From Smittia aterrima (Eukaryota > Arthropoda > Insecta > Diptera > Chironomidae): a DNA stretch of 64,000 nt. Every line of letters begins with the position of its first letter. Position 1 is the first letter of the stretch. The translations under genes and the position numbers were made by a program. Below, in pieces: positions 12,001-23,161 of the stretch. The notes beneath the pieces were generated by a model, which worked only from the letters and a program-made list of their open reading frames with translations, had not been told where the DNA came from and did no database searches. Location: positions 2,800,243 to 2,864,242 of the forward strand of contig CP093829.1 in the NCBI GenBank assembly GCA_033063855.1, given 5' to 3'.

Positions 12001-13651
12001 TCATGATCAGCCCACCTACAAATGGTGGAAAGAAGTAGCTGAAGAAGAATGTATTCCACAATACCAAACTGGGTCGATTGAAGGAGACGTTAGATCGATT
12101 TCTCAACGAACTGAAGACGACGGCAGCATCAATTTCTCAATTGGAACCGAAAGTTGCGAGTCGACAAGGCTTTGCAACGGTCCATTAGAGCCTGACACGA
12201 CTTATGCGTTGACCCTTCGTGTCTTCACGAGCAAAGGATTTGCCGACACGGAATACGTTAAAATCAGAACTGAAAAAGAAACACCGCTCTTCCTTATTTC
12301 AGTTTCAATTCTCTCTGTCATGTGCATTGTGTTTGTTATTGGATTCTACGTTACATATCGTCGAACGAAAGCTCTGAGGTAAAATTCAAATAGAAATCAA
12401 ATCAAAAGTGCTTAATACGATTTCCTGCAGAAAACAATCGAACGACAACTCTCCAAACTGTAGCAAGGACGTATCTGTAAGCGAGTTTGCCCACTTCCAT
12501 CGAGATTTATTCGAAAACAATCGAGAAAGAATAAAGGAAGAGTACAATGCACTACAATCGTTTTCCGATAGTTTAGACAAGACCTGCATAGCTTCGATCG
12601 CCAACGAGAAGCTCAATCGTTATTCAAATATCTCCCCCTTCGACTATAACCGTGTCGTACTCAATGACGACGATGATTTCGATGAGAACGATTACATAAA
12701 TGCGTCATACATCAACGTAAGCTCTGTCGTTAAAAGAACCGAGCGTATCTTCTAATTTTCAATTTCAAGGGTTATCATTATCCAAGAGAATACATCGCAT
12801 CGCAAGGACCTAAGCCAAACACAGGTCACGACTTTTGGCGGATGATTCTACAGCACAGAGTTGAATCGATTGTCATGTTGACGTCATTGATTGAATGTGA
12901 TAAAGTGAAATGTCACGAATACTTTCCCAAGCTCAATGGACAAATTACATTCGCGAATATCAACATTCGTTGCAAGCGCGAGGAAGTTTATCCAACGTTC
13001 ATAAAGCGCATCCTTGAAGTTGAAAAGGTTTGCTCGCCTATTCATTTTAAAATCAACTTTTAATGAACCTTTGCTTTCCGTAGAGTGATGTGAAGCACAG
13101 TGTGCGGCATTATTATTATAGATCATGGCCAGATCACGGAGTTCCATCGAACGCAAGCGAGATAATTGAGTTTTGTAGAATAATACGCAGCGAGCGACAG
13201 AAGCTGGACGGAACCATCGTTATCCACTGCAGGTAAAATTTGATAAAACATTTTGCATTTCTATACTTCAAGGTTTTTAATTACTTTTGACCAAAGTGCT
13301 GGCGTTGGAAGAACAGGAACTTTCATAGCTCTCGACATCATGATGCAAAGGATGAAGCAGGAGAAGAAAATAAATATTTTTGATCTGGTTAAGCAATTGC
13401 GGTCGCAGAGAATGAAAATGGTACAATGCATGGATCAATATGAGTTTCTTTACACATCCGGGTTGGAAATGATAGAAGCGAGAAGAAAGCAGCCGCAAGG
13501 TGAGTTCCTTCGTTGAGAAATCAAACATCTAACTTTCTCTTTTCTTTTTAAAGTTTTTCAAAATCTCGCTCTTTATTTGAACGAACTTAAAGTTTTCAAT
13601 CGATTGAAGAAAGGATCGAAGACTCTTCGAACGAGCGAGAGCTCCTTCTGA
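9021..13651 (+). CDS. Receptor-type tyrosine-protein phosphatase with FN3 ectodomain and one PTP domain
   Basis: Twelve exons: 9021-9447, 9697-10539, 10602-10907, 10964-11290, 11356-11676, 11730-11869, 11963-12378, 12431-12716, 12770-13027, 13084-13232, 13297-13499, 13554-13651. Together they encode 1257 residues with every phase consistent. Signal peptide (CFLIILIVWRVHVTLC), a Thr/Ser/Asp-rich stalk at about residues 95-142, a run of fibronectin III-like modules, one membrane helix (FLISVSILSVMCIVFVIGFY, about 896-917), and a single PTP domain at about 945-1225. Catalytic features are intact: the pTyr loop (NRYSNISPFD), DYINASYI, the WPD loop (Asp1125), the P-loop HCSAGVGRTGTF (Cys1157, Arg1163) and the Q-loop glutamine in MVQCMDQY. 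It should therefore remove phosphate from tyrosines at the plasma membrane. The single-domain layout matches the insect Ptp10D/Ptp4E/Ptp52F group (R3-like); I cannot tell which member. It is convergent with eIF2D, 328 bp apart. Confidence 0.93.
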
Positions 13652-13862
13652 TTTCTGAAGAAGTCGAATCGCATCTAGTCAAAGTTAAAAGAGATTTTGA
13701 ATATTTTTGAATGGAAAACCTTTTTTAATGGACCATCATGGAGAATCGAGGTTGTTAAGGAAGTTTTCCTAAACGTTTCCCAAAGGAAATGCTTTTTTAC
13801 ATTCGCAGCTGAAAACTTTGAGCAAACAAACATTCGAAGACGATCAACATTCCATTACTTTC

Positions 13863-13868
13863 AATAAA
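13863..13868 (+). promoter_or_regulatory. Poly(A) signal AATAAA of the receptor phosphatase
   Basis: Canonical AATAAA about 212 bp after the phosphatase stop codon and before the convergent eIF2D 3' end. Confidence 0.5.
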
Positions 13869-13907
13869 TATTCGCATCATGTAAACAATTGAGTTTCCAT
13901 TAATAAT

Positions 13908-13983
13908 TTATTAATCAACTGTGTCAATCCATCGAAATGAGTTTTTAATTATCATCAATAAAATATTTTCATAAACTTTTTAT
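13908..13983 (-). promoter_or_regulatory. Poly(A) signals of eIF2D, one overlapping its stop codon
   Basis: On the minus strand an AATAAA (13983-13978) contains the TAA stop codon (13982-13980). A second AATAAA lies at 13913-13908. The first would give a 3' UTR of only a few tens of bases. Confidence 0.45.
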
Positions 13984-15695
13984 TTCTTTCGACTTTTTTC
14001 CTTCTTTGCGAACTCGAGACCTGTGATGTTTCCCTTTGCCACTTGATACGTGTCGGTCAATAATGAGAAAACAAAACGAATATGATTGCCTTGAATCTGA
14101 AACTGATTGATGCTTGTTCCAGGAACTTTCGTGATGCTGGTTGACGCTTGAACGCCAATCTTGCAGGCTTTGGAGAACTCCGCAATGTTGATCCCGTAAG
14201 CTTCAAGATTGCTGACGAGAGTAACTTTTTTATTTCCCATCCTCGTTGCGGTGGTCAGTTGAATGATTGGCTTCTTTCCGCCTTTCATAATTGGCCCTGA
14301 CTGACTTCGCATTTCAAATGTATTGTCCATTGCTGAGTGCACTATTGAAACTATTTTCTCGAGGGACATCGTCACTGGTGCTTCGCTTTCACGTTTTCCG
14401 ATACAAACTTCTACGAGAATGTCATCAAGAGTGACTTGTTTTGTTAAACTATCGAGAAGTTTATTTCTACCGACATAGTCTTTTATGTAGTTTTTGATCT
14501 GCGTACTGTCAAGTGATTTCCCTTCAGCAACACCAACCAAATTGAAAAGTTTCTTCGTAGCATCGTTAACCACAAACAGTTCTGTCATCTTCGTCAGCAA
14601 CAAGTGGGAGCTTGGTTCACTTGTTTTCACTTCATCCGAATCAGGCTTCAGCGGAATATGTCCCAGCAGTTCAGGATGTTCGTAATTGATTGAAGTTATT
14701 TTCTCGACTCCTTTGCTCTCTTCTCGAACAACGATAAATTTCTCCTCTGCCATCTTCTTGATGAAAGTCGATACTTTCTTGAACGAAGTGTCCTTGATAG
14801 TGATTGGCTTGTCTTGGTTTGGCTGGATTTGCTTTTGAACGTATTGAGGAAAGAAAGTGCTGACGAGAATCGGAAGTGATTTTGGCAAATCTTTCTTGTT
14901 GAGCTTCAAACCAGAGAGGAACATCCCTTTGAGTATCGTGTCGGGATTGATTGGTTCTTCTTCCTCTTCACTTGAATCGCTTTCGCCATCACCACCAACA
15001 TCCAGATTTTCCATTTGCTTCTGAACTTGCTCGGGCTCAACAGCTTTTGGTGGCTCTGCTCCTAGAGCTGGGAAGTCTTGCTCATTGGCTAGTGATGGAG
15101 CTTTAACAACTGGTTGACTCAATGGTATTTGAAGCGTTGCAGTAAGTTCCATTCCCCAAAGCTTGTCGCCAAACACGTGAAGCATCGTAACGCAAATTCC
15201 GTGTCCACCTGACATGTACATGTCTTCAGAATCCCTAGCCAATGTTCCAACTCCCACAGCAGACGCATTCGAGGTCAAATTCACGGCAACAATCTGATCC
15301 TTCTCAAATCTGCCAAAAGACTTGCGGTCACCACCTTTTTTAACAACTCCTGGCATCATCAGATTAGCTCCGTTGGCAAGTTTCGGAAGAACTTGAGCGT
15401 GTGTTGTGAAATAAGGAACAAACGAAGTTGCAAGCCACAAACTGTAGACTGTCGGGTACAGTCGTTCCTGGAACTCGAACAACATCGGTCGCTTGTCTGC
15501 AGTGTAAATCGTAACTTGCTGCTCGCCATTCGTGATAACTTTCACAGCCTGAAACGCTGATTTTGTCGGCAAAATTAAATTCACTTCATTTTCAGTCAAT
15601 TCCTTAAATTGTTGTGACAACTTCGTCTTCAACTTCTTCACATCAGATCCTTTGAGTTGGATATTGCTTTTCACTTTAAAAGGTTTGATAAACAT
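13980..15695 (-). CDS. eIF2D: Eukaryotic translation initiation factor 2D (ligatin)
   Basis: One uninterrupted 571-codon frame, close to the usual length of eIF2D. It starts MFIKPFKVKSNIQLKGSD, typical of the N-terminal MCT1-like domain (about 1-95). A PUA domain follows at about 98-185 (VLPKLANGANLMMPGVVKKG), then an acidic linker at about 231-246 (ESDSSEEEEEP), a SWIB/MDM2-like domain at about 360-450, and a C-terminal SUI1/eIF1-like domain at about 476-553 (RMGNKKVTLVSNLEAYGI ... GNHIRFVFSLL). The family delivers tRNA to the ribosomal P site without GTP and helps recycle 40S subunits and reinitiate translation, in the cytoplasm. It is notable here for having no introns, while the phosphatase beside it has eleven. 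Head-to-head with the CCDC59-like gene, 251 bp between start codons. Confidence 0.96.
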   Translation of the reverse strand: MFIKPFKVKSNIQLKGSDVKKLKTKLSQQFKELTENEVNLILPTKSAFQAVKVITNGEQQVTIYTADKRPMLFEFQERLYPTVYSLWLATSFVPYFTTHAQVLPKLANGANLMMPGVVKKGGDRKSFGRFEKDQIVAVNLTSNASAVGVGTLARDSEDMYMSGGHGICVTMLHVFGDKLWGMELTATLQIPLSQPVVKAPSLANEQDFPALGAEPPKAVEPEQVQKQMENLDVGGDGESDSSEEEEEPINPDTILKGMFLSGLKLNKKDLPKSLPILVSTFFPQYVQKQIQPNQDKPITIKDTSFKKVSTFIKKMAEEKFIVVREESKGVEKITSINYEHPELLGHIPLKPDSDEVKTSEPSSHLLLTKMTELFVVNDATKKLFNLVGVAEGKSLDSTQIKNYIKDYVGRNKLLDSLTKQVTLDDILVEVCIGKRESEAPVTMSLEKIVSIVHSAMDNTFEMRSQSGPIMKGGKKPIIQLTTATRMGNKKVTLVSNLEAYGINIAEFSKACKIGVQASTSITKVPGTSINQFQIQGNHIRFVFSLLTDTYQVAKGNITGLEFAKKEKSRKK

Positions 15696-15946
15696 TTTGT
15701 TAAAGCCGAATTTCTAAATGTAAATACAAAACTGAATCAACGGGGATTTGCGAAGACTGCGCATGTCAGAGTTTAGAGAAGATTTCGTGTCTTCTCAACT
15801 TTTGCTCGTCGGTCCATTTGTTCAGAATCGAATCAAGTCTCGTCGACGAAATATTGAGCATCTCGCTGATTTTGTTTACAAAAATATTTCCTCGCTGGAT
15901 CTGCGAATTTCTTTTTAAATTTAAATTTCAAACTTCGATAGCAGTG
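15696..15946. promoter_or_regulatory. Shared divergent promoter region of eIF2D and the CCDC59-like gene
   Basis: Only 251 bp separate the two start codons, which point away from each other, so both promoters and 5' UTRs must lie here unless there are unseen upstream exons. No TATA box is obvious, as expected for housekeeping genes. Confidence 0.6.
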
Positions 15947-16655
15947 ATGGCGAAAACTAAAGCATCGACGTCTATTAAAAAAAGTGATTTGAATGAAATT
16001 CAATTGAAATTAAAATATTTTGATCGTTTTAATCAATTCCAGATGATAACAAAAAATCTCATAACAAGAAAGAACAGAAAGGAAGCAAGAACAATCGAGC
16101 GACAATAAAAAAGAATACCCCGCAGAAGAAAGCTTTCCGTGACGAGGACAAGAAAATCAATTACGTTCTCAATCCAAAGAAAATCAAAGAGAAAATGATG
16201 GAAGTTAAGGAAATGGAGCGACGTGAAAAGGAAAAGTCATATCAAACTCAGAGTGAGCATTATTGTGATAGATTTCAATTTTCGATAAGAACTCGCCTGG
16301 GCAGGGTCCATTAATAATGTACGTCTGAATAGAAATGAAAGGCGAGAGTGTGAGCTCTTCATTTGTATCCTGCGGTGAAAATATTTAAACAAGAACTGTC
16401 AACAGCAGCTCAAAAGTTTCTTGTCCTTTCCCTCATGATAAAATATCTCTAAATTCTGTGACTTAATCAACATTCGCCTCCCAACATCTGAATTGCTGCG
16501 ATGGATCAACTAACTGTTACCTTTCTTTTCATTGCACAGAGAGAAAGAGAAATTCAGCATTTTTAAGAACGACGAGCAAGGGTCAGCCAGTCCTCAACGC
16601 CCGAATGAAGGTTCTCTACAATCAGATTCAAAAAAGCTATGGCAGCGGGAAGTGA
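15947..16655 (+). CDS. Small basic protein resembling CCDC59 / FYV7 rRNA-processing family
   Basis: Three exons, 15947-15983, 16043-16252 and 16540-16655, join with GT/AG sites and consistent phase to give 120 residues. The middle exon is Lys-rich and charged (AFRDEDKKINYVLNPKKIKE, then a helical Lys/Glu stretch). The last exon ends TTSKGQPVLNARMKVLYNQI followed by QKSYGSGK and a stop. That KGQP..N..M..L...IQ ending is the hallmark I associate with CCDC59 (TAP26) and yeast FYV7, small nucleolar proteins of pre-rRNA processing. Length and basic character fit. The assignment rests on recognising this C-terminal motif by eye, so it is moderate. AATAAA lies 28 bp after the stop. The divergent partner, eIF2D, is also a translation gene. 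An alternative third exon near 18330 was considered and not adopted. Confidence 0.75.
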
Positions 16656-16682
16656 GGCAAAGCATTGTGTAAAATAAGGAAG

Positions 16683-16688
16683 AATAAA
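16683..16688 (+). promoter_or_regulatory. Poly(A) signal AATAAA of the CCDC59-like gene
   Basis: AATAAA 28 bp downstream of the TGA stop at 16653-16655, which supports the third exon as the true gene end. Confidence 0.55.
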
Positions 16689-19600
16689 AGTTTTGAATAT
16701 TTTACAGTAAAAATTCTTTTGTACTTTTTTAAGTTGTGAATTATTCATGGTTGTGAGGGGAGAGAAAAGTGGCGAAAAGCCACTGAGCTACTCGAGCTTT
16801 TCATTATTTCTTCTTTGCCACTATGAACCAAAGTTTCTCCTCTGTTCTGCCCCATTGTTGCAGTAGTAGCTTAATTATTTCAATGGTGATGGAGCTCGCA
16901 TAATGAAGCAGGTCGAACGTTACGAGGGAAAATGTAAAATTATGGAAAAGCTTCGAGGATGAATAATGTAAAGAAATTTCATTTGCGCTCGAGAGAAAGA
17001 CGAAGCATCAGCTCTTAAGTTAAATTGAAATTCTAATTGAAATGCATCTCCATGAGAAAGAAAAACTGACGCGATATATCTCTCAACACCTTTTACGAAA
17101 AAAGAGAAATATGGAAATTTAATGTCGTCAAAGGTTGTCGCTTCGTATTCCAAGAAGGTTCAATGTAAAATATAATTAAACGCGACATTAAACAGCTTCA
17201 TCGTCACCTTCTCTTTGATACTATTTTTATTTCGTGGAAAATGTTCGTCGCTTTACCGGGCCAACCGAGAAATGTTCGTCATCACCGTTGCTAGAGGAGA
17301 GAAAAGAAATAGTTGCGGGGCGATGTTTGTCGACTCGTCGTAAAATTCATCATTTGTGTAATGTAAATGTTGCTCATTGATGGTAATGGAGGAGAGTATG
17401 ACATTATGTTGTCTTCGTAGTCGCTACGAAATAAATGTCGACTCATAAAATTTCATGATGCCGAAAGCAGGAGCGACGACGAGAAATCTCGGGGCACCTA
17501 AACAAAGAGACAAACACATAATTGCGAGGCATTAGTTCGTGCTCTGGACCGAGAATCTCAAGACGCCTTCTTTATTCAAAAAGGTGACAAAATAGTGGGC
17601 TCAAGTCACGTTTAAATCGACATCGTTCAGTTATTGTTGGTGAACGCTTTGTTGTCCCAAAACTGTCTCAATCCTCTAACACCGCAATAATTACCTCGAT
17701 TAGGGTTATGACCGTTCGAAGAGAGGCGAACGAACAACATAATCCTCCTTATCGTATTTTTCTTTCGTTGGCACGATCTGCAATCATATCGTCGGTGATT
17801 GGAAGTATGAATGAATGAATGGCGAGCATGAACGTGAATGTGCAGTTTTTATGAAAATCATTTTTGTATCTTCGCAATTGTCTTTTCATTGACAACGATA
17901 TTCGATGATAATTCACTTGGAATTGATATGAAAATATATTCTTTCGGAGAGCTTGTGACTGAATATCAATGAAAATGAATTTCATTCTTTGAGGATTATT
18001 CGTTTGCAATGCAAGAGAATGAGATAAGCTTCCTTGGGGACTGAATATGCAATCTCACAAAAGTTCCTCAGAAGCATTTCAAGTCAATGGCAATTTTAAC
18101 ATTTTATCTCAAATGAACAAAGATTTCTTAAAATTGTAATTTGAAACTGAGAATTTAATGTTCGAACTGAAACAAGAGAATTGTGTTAAGTGCCATTTAA
18201 GAATCTTCTTTTCGATCTGTTAAAGTCCATCTCAACCCATCAGAGTTTATGATTTCAATTCGCACGTGCATGCAATAAACACTTGTGAATCTCATTGCAC
18301 ACTCCCACTTGACTCTTCTTCGTTTTCAGATGAAAGTAACGAAAGCAAAACATGAAGCAAATACGAGACTCAAAGCTCTCAACGAAATGCCACAAGCGAG
18401 AGCTGGCAGAGCATTGATTGAATACCAAAATAGAAGATAAATCGATCTTGTAATTCAGCCATTAATCACTGGTTTTTCTGGATGAAGGAGGAAAGCTCTT
18501 CACAGGAAAACATTTAGTTTTGATTTCTGAGCTCTTCCCACTTTTCTTTGGCTGAAAAAAAAATTCTGCTTCTCAGCCTCAACCTGACCTACTTTCACTT
18601 TAATGTGTTTTTCCAGAGCAATTAACTTCGAGGTTAGGCAAATTAGGCAAATTGCTTTCAAGACTGTCACATCCATTCAAAAGACGAAGGCACCAGTTTC
18701 CTTTCTTTGCTTGCTTTGCTGTAAAATGTGTAATTAGCTTTGCCGACAGAATAAGGTCGAAGCGAAGTTCTGCGGTTGTAACAAGGAGACGCTTTTAATT
18801 TTTAGATAAACGTTGGGAGTGTCGTCAACAATCAAATCTATTGACACTCCGGCGACTCCAATTAGTTACCCGACAAAGTCTATTAGCTCCGAAATTTTCT
18901 TCCTTTCGAAGGCGACACAACTTAATTAAATCTTTTAACGCTCAGGTGTAAATATTTGATAAAACGAAACTTCCTTTCGGAAAAAGACTTTCATTAGTCG
19001 CTTGTGGAAACCGAAACCTCATCATTAAACTTTTGGAAATGAACTTTTCCCCTCTGAGAACCTGTTGAAGATAACAAAGTCTGTTAATGACTCAAGCAAA
19101 TGTTATAGGTCAAAGCTATCCAAATGTAATTATTCTAGTTTCTTCTACGAACTTATTGAGCCAGCTCAAATGAATCGTAGCAACGCAGCATGGAAATTGG
19201 TTGGACAACTCATTCAAAAGCAATTTAATTTCCGTCTTTATCTTTCATCTTTCAGAGATCAAATGTTTGATTAAGGTTTGAGAGCTTTGGACTAACATTC
19301 TCGTAGACTGCAGCTTCCGTTGATTAAATTTTAAGTGTTTTTGTTGAAGAGTGTGAAGTGGCCATAAAAACTGGAATAAAAAAAAGCAAATGTAAGCTTC
19401 TCATCGTCAAGGTAGAAAATTGCGAAATAATGAGTTTTCTCTTAGTTTAGGAAAAGTTTAATGTTTTCATAGCTCCACTTGCCGCTCTCGTATCCTTCGT
19501 ATAAAAACTGGCTTTGTCATCTCAAACCGCCGGATGTGTCTCATGCTCTTAAACATTTTTTTTAGCTCGCACTGCACTTGTGAGAAACGATCAAACTTTT

Positions 19601-20211
19601 ACTGCTCCATCCTTAACTGTTTGATGTTGCCATTCATCGAAACTTTTTTCTTTATTGTCTCAAAAAGTTCTTGTCAGACACAGAAACTTTGACTTCCTCT
19701 TCAGCTTGTCAGCAGTTAGGCAAACAAACGTGATTCCTTCTTCTTTATTGTCGACAGTCTTATAATCGACCCAATTTTGCGGTGGATGTGGATGATTGAT
19801 TGCTTTTCCAGCTGAAAGTCTCGACATATGCAACGAGAAATTTCACATTTGGCTGTGCACTTGATAACGTGATGTTTAAACTTGTTCGACATCAGCAAAC
19901 ATTGAAGTGACTTTGATTAAGCTCTCGCTTGCTCTCTTCAAGATTGTAAATTCGCTGCGACTCCTTGTCGTGTGTTGATGACTCTTCTTCACTGCCTGAA
20001 TTATGCACAGAACATGTTTGCCTTCAGTAAAGCGTTTATGTAAATTTCACGTGCGATAGGCGGCAGCAGAACATGAAAACCAGTCTTGATTTACTTAAGT
20101 CAACTCGAGCATCTTCCCGGTCGTTATCTCGCAGCAAGTGCCCTTTCTTTATGTCTTTATTATGGCATTAAACTATTTTGAACGCGTCGTTTTGTAAGAG
20201 AAATGTCGAAC

Positions 20212-20229
20212 CCTCGATTTAAATCGAGG
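20212..20229. repeat. Perfect 18-bp palindrome
   Basis: CCTCGATTT is followed directly by its reverse complement AAATCGAGG, giving an 18-bp palindrome with no spacer. It sits in non-coding DNA. It could be a site for a dimeric DNA-binding protein; nothing around it shows a role. Confidence 0.8.
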
Positions 20230-21767
20230 CGGGAGATAAATTCAAACTTCGTTCTCTTATCGACGAGGTTTGTCCTTGTTTCAATGGCGAGATAGACGCA
20301 ATTTACCGCAACAAATCGATGCTCCAGTTTTCCTTTTTCTTTGATTTTCTTCTTCAGGATTTTTCTTTGTAGATTTCAGCAAAAGATCTTTTCCAAGAGA
20401 AACAAATTTATCAAAAGGAAAACAAGCCCTAGAACAAGTTATTCTTTAACTGCTCGATACATCTTCCTCTTTTAGCGCGCCAATTGACGAAAAATGAAAA
20501 TTTATTGCTTTGTTTTCTTTTCCTCTTGGAAATATTTTGAACTTTCTCACCGACGAATAAATTGAGAGCTCTCGATGAACGGAAATTGGCATACAAAGAC
20601 GAACGAACGAAAAACAGCTTAAATCAAAGAGCTTCGTGACTATTGATTTTTCTGAGACGACGTGACGAGGCTTCATGAATTTTAAAAGCGTAAATTCTCC
20701 TGAAAATTGTCTTTCGAAGGCTTTAGCGGAATGGAAATTTAAATTTTCTTATCAACAATAAATCTTTTTTATGATTTCTATTTAAGCGATGCATAATAAC
20801 ATTATCGTTCTAAGGGAAACGACCCGAGAGCCCATCTGTCACTATTATTTAAACATTCTGCTCTGCTCGGGAGGGTAAAGCTTCAGCAAATTACTCGAAA
20901 CAAGCTATCGATTCTCGGAAAGGAGAACGAAAACTGAGCAGAGCTTTGTAACGAGAGGATGATAAAAGAGCATTGAGTCGTCCCGGATCGGTTACGTTCA
21001 GAGTATGCCATTGACAGATTACTTGTTTTGTTCAGAATATTAATTTGAATATGCAACGAGGTTTTTACCCTTTTCGCGCTTGTAAATTTATTCTACGAAA
21101 CGTAGAGTAGACCGAATTTAAATTTACATGTGACGGTGACACTTGAAAGGGCGTTTCATCGACAGAGCAGGAGGGTTCAATTTTATTGCGAATTATAAAG
21201 TCGACCTTGAATGCAAAAATGAATCGCACCCTCTCAGTTCCCATGCCACGTTTGTTGCCTCATAATTCTCACGATCATTTCTCGTTTGTTCAGTTCCGTT
21301 GCTTTTCTTGTTTTGTCGGTGGAAAACTCATGGTTTCGAACGACTCAGCTCTTCGTACTTAATAAATAAAGTGGAAGAGATTTATGAGCTAAGCTCCCGT
21401 TTCTCTTCGAGTTAAATGAGTTTTTGGTCGTCCCCAAAAATTTAAGCCGATTTGAGGAGGTAATCGCTGAATGAAAATTCTTAAACTCCCACAATAAACA
21501 CGAAACGGCAAATTTGCAGAAGCTTTTAAAGTTTTTAGTTTGTTTGTTGTGTTGTTTTCCTTTTTCCCATTCTCATTAAAATGAATAAAAGTTTGAATTC
21601 AACTTTATCAAATCGGATTTTGAGCAGAATAAAATAAGCAAACAGGATAATTCTCGCAAAGAACTCAAAGTTTCCTTTTTAGTTTGTTCCGCTATAAAAA
21701 TGCAAACGCGATTCCAATTTAAAAGTTTACTTGCTGTTTGGTGATTTATTTTTGTTTTCGTTTTCAG

Positions 21768-21837
21768 GGCGGAAAGATTGTTATGACTTCCGCGAGCACA
21801 AGCTTGAAAAGAAGAAGAAACAGGGAAAAGTTTCGAA
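21768..21837 (+). other. Exon-like segment of unknown gene
   Basis: A strong acceptor (tttgttttcgttttcag) and a strong donor (gtgagtt) flank a 70-bp segment. One frame is open and reads RKDCYDFREHKLEKKKKQGK, followed by VSK and TGA if not spliced. The composition is protein-like and unlike the surrounding AT-rich DNA. No partner exon or family was recognised, so it may be chance. Confidence 0.25.
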
Positions 21838-23161
21838 GTGAGTTCATTTGCCAAGAGAGGATTTTGTTTGAAGTTGAAATCGAAATTAGGTTTTCCCATA
21901 AAAATCACAACAAATTCAATGATTGGCACTGAGAGTTGAATAAATAACTCGTTTGTTTCATACAACAATATCACGATCTATCTCCTCTCACTCACTCAAA
22001 TTGATATTTCGCCTTCCGGGAAAATTTCCTCACTCAACGCGTAAATTTCTGACAAGGATTTTTATTCGTTTTTTTTTCTAAATTTTTTAGTAAAATATTT
22101 TTGAGATTGTTAAAATGTTTTTAAAGATAAAAATGTTTATTTCGAATGAAAGTCCCTAAACTCACTTTCATGCTTTTGGGAGAAAGGCTCCTTTAAATCC
22201 TTGACGAGGGTTTTGTAGATTCTGCACGAATTCTTTTCTGAAAAGACTTAAAGCTCAGATGATAGACGATCTGATGAGTCTTTAAACGTTCCGTTACATT
22301 AATTTCTCGGAGAAAATTGCAATCAAGAACCATCGTTCATTATGTTATCAAGTTGTGTGAATGTGTCGATAAATTGATTATTCATTGCTTATGATAAATA
22401 ATTCATTAGTCATTTAATGATAGATCGAGCAAGATATCTGATTGTTTCTCATGTCTTTCTTCTCTCCCTGATGTAATCAAATTGATATAAATTCGACAGT
22501 TGACAGCGCTCGTCATAAAAGGAAACGTGCGCAAGGAGAAAACTTACATGGAAGCGAAACTGGGCTAATGTCCACCAATAATGTTTATGAGTTCATGTGA
22601 TGTTGAATTTGTCAATGCCACAAGCGACAAAAGTCAAATACACGCGAACTCGATCGTAAATTTTTGACGTAGCGAAGCGTTGGCTCAACAACATAAACCA
22701 TCAATCCATCTCTCTCAACTGCGAAACCCTTTTTATCAAAAAATTTCATATAATTTCACTGACAAACAAACAACAACAACGACATGCAGTGCAGCATCAA
22801 CAATGAATCAACGAGGTGAGATAAGAGAAGCTGATGGGGCTATAAAGCACCGCGCACCCTCCTCGACAACACTGAGAGCAGTAATCGTCTTTTGAAGTAA
22901 TAAAAATTTGCATAAATTGCGGTTAACGCCGGGAATCCTTCCAAACGCTTTCAATTCTTTCTGGTGACTTTCAGCGGGAGGCCAAATTATTTTCTTCTCA
23001 TGACGCAAAATTGCTTCTCATCTCGTTGTTAAAGGAAGCAAAAAAAAAGAGAAAAATTTGCCAGGGGGGAATAATTTTCTAATAAAAACTTCAACTCGGC
23101 GGATTTTTTTACAGAGAAACCATCTGTTCTCAGTCAAATGGAACGAAAATTTTAAAATGAT

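Noticed and set aside
21576..21974. 132-codon minus-strand frame
   Set aside because: It overlaps the exon-like segment on the other strand, has no motif, and its length is within chance expectation.
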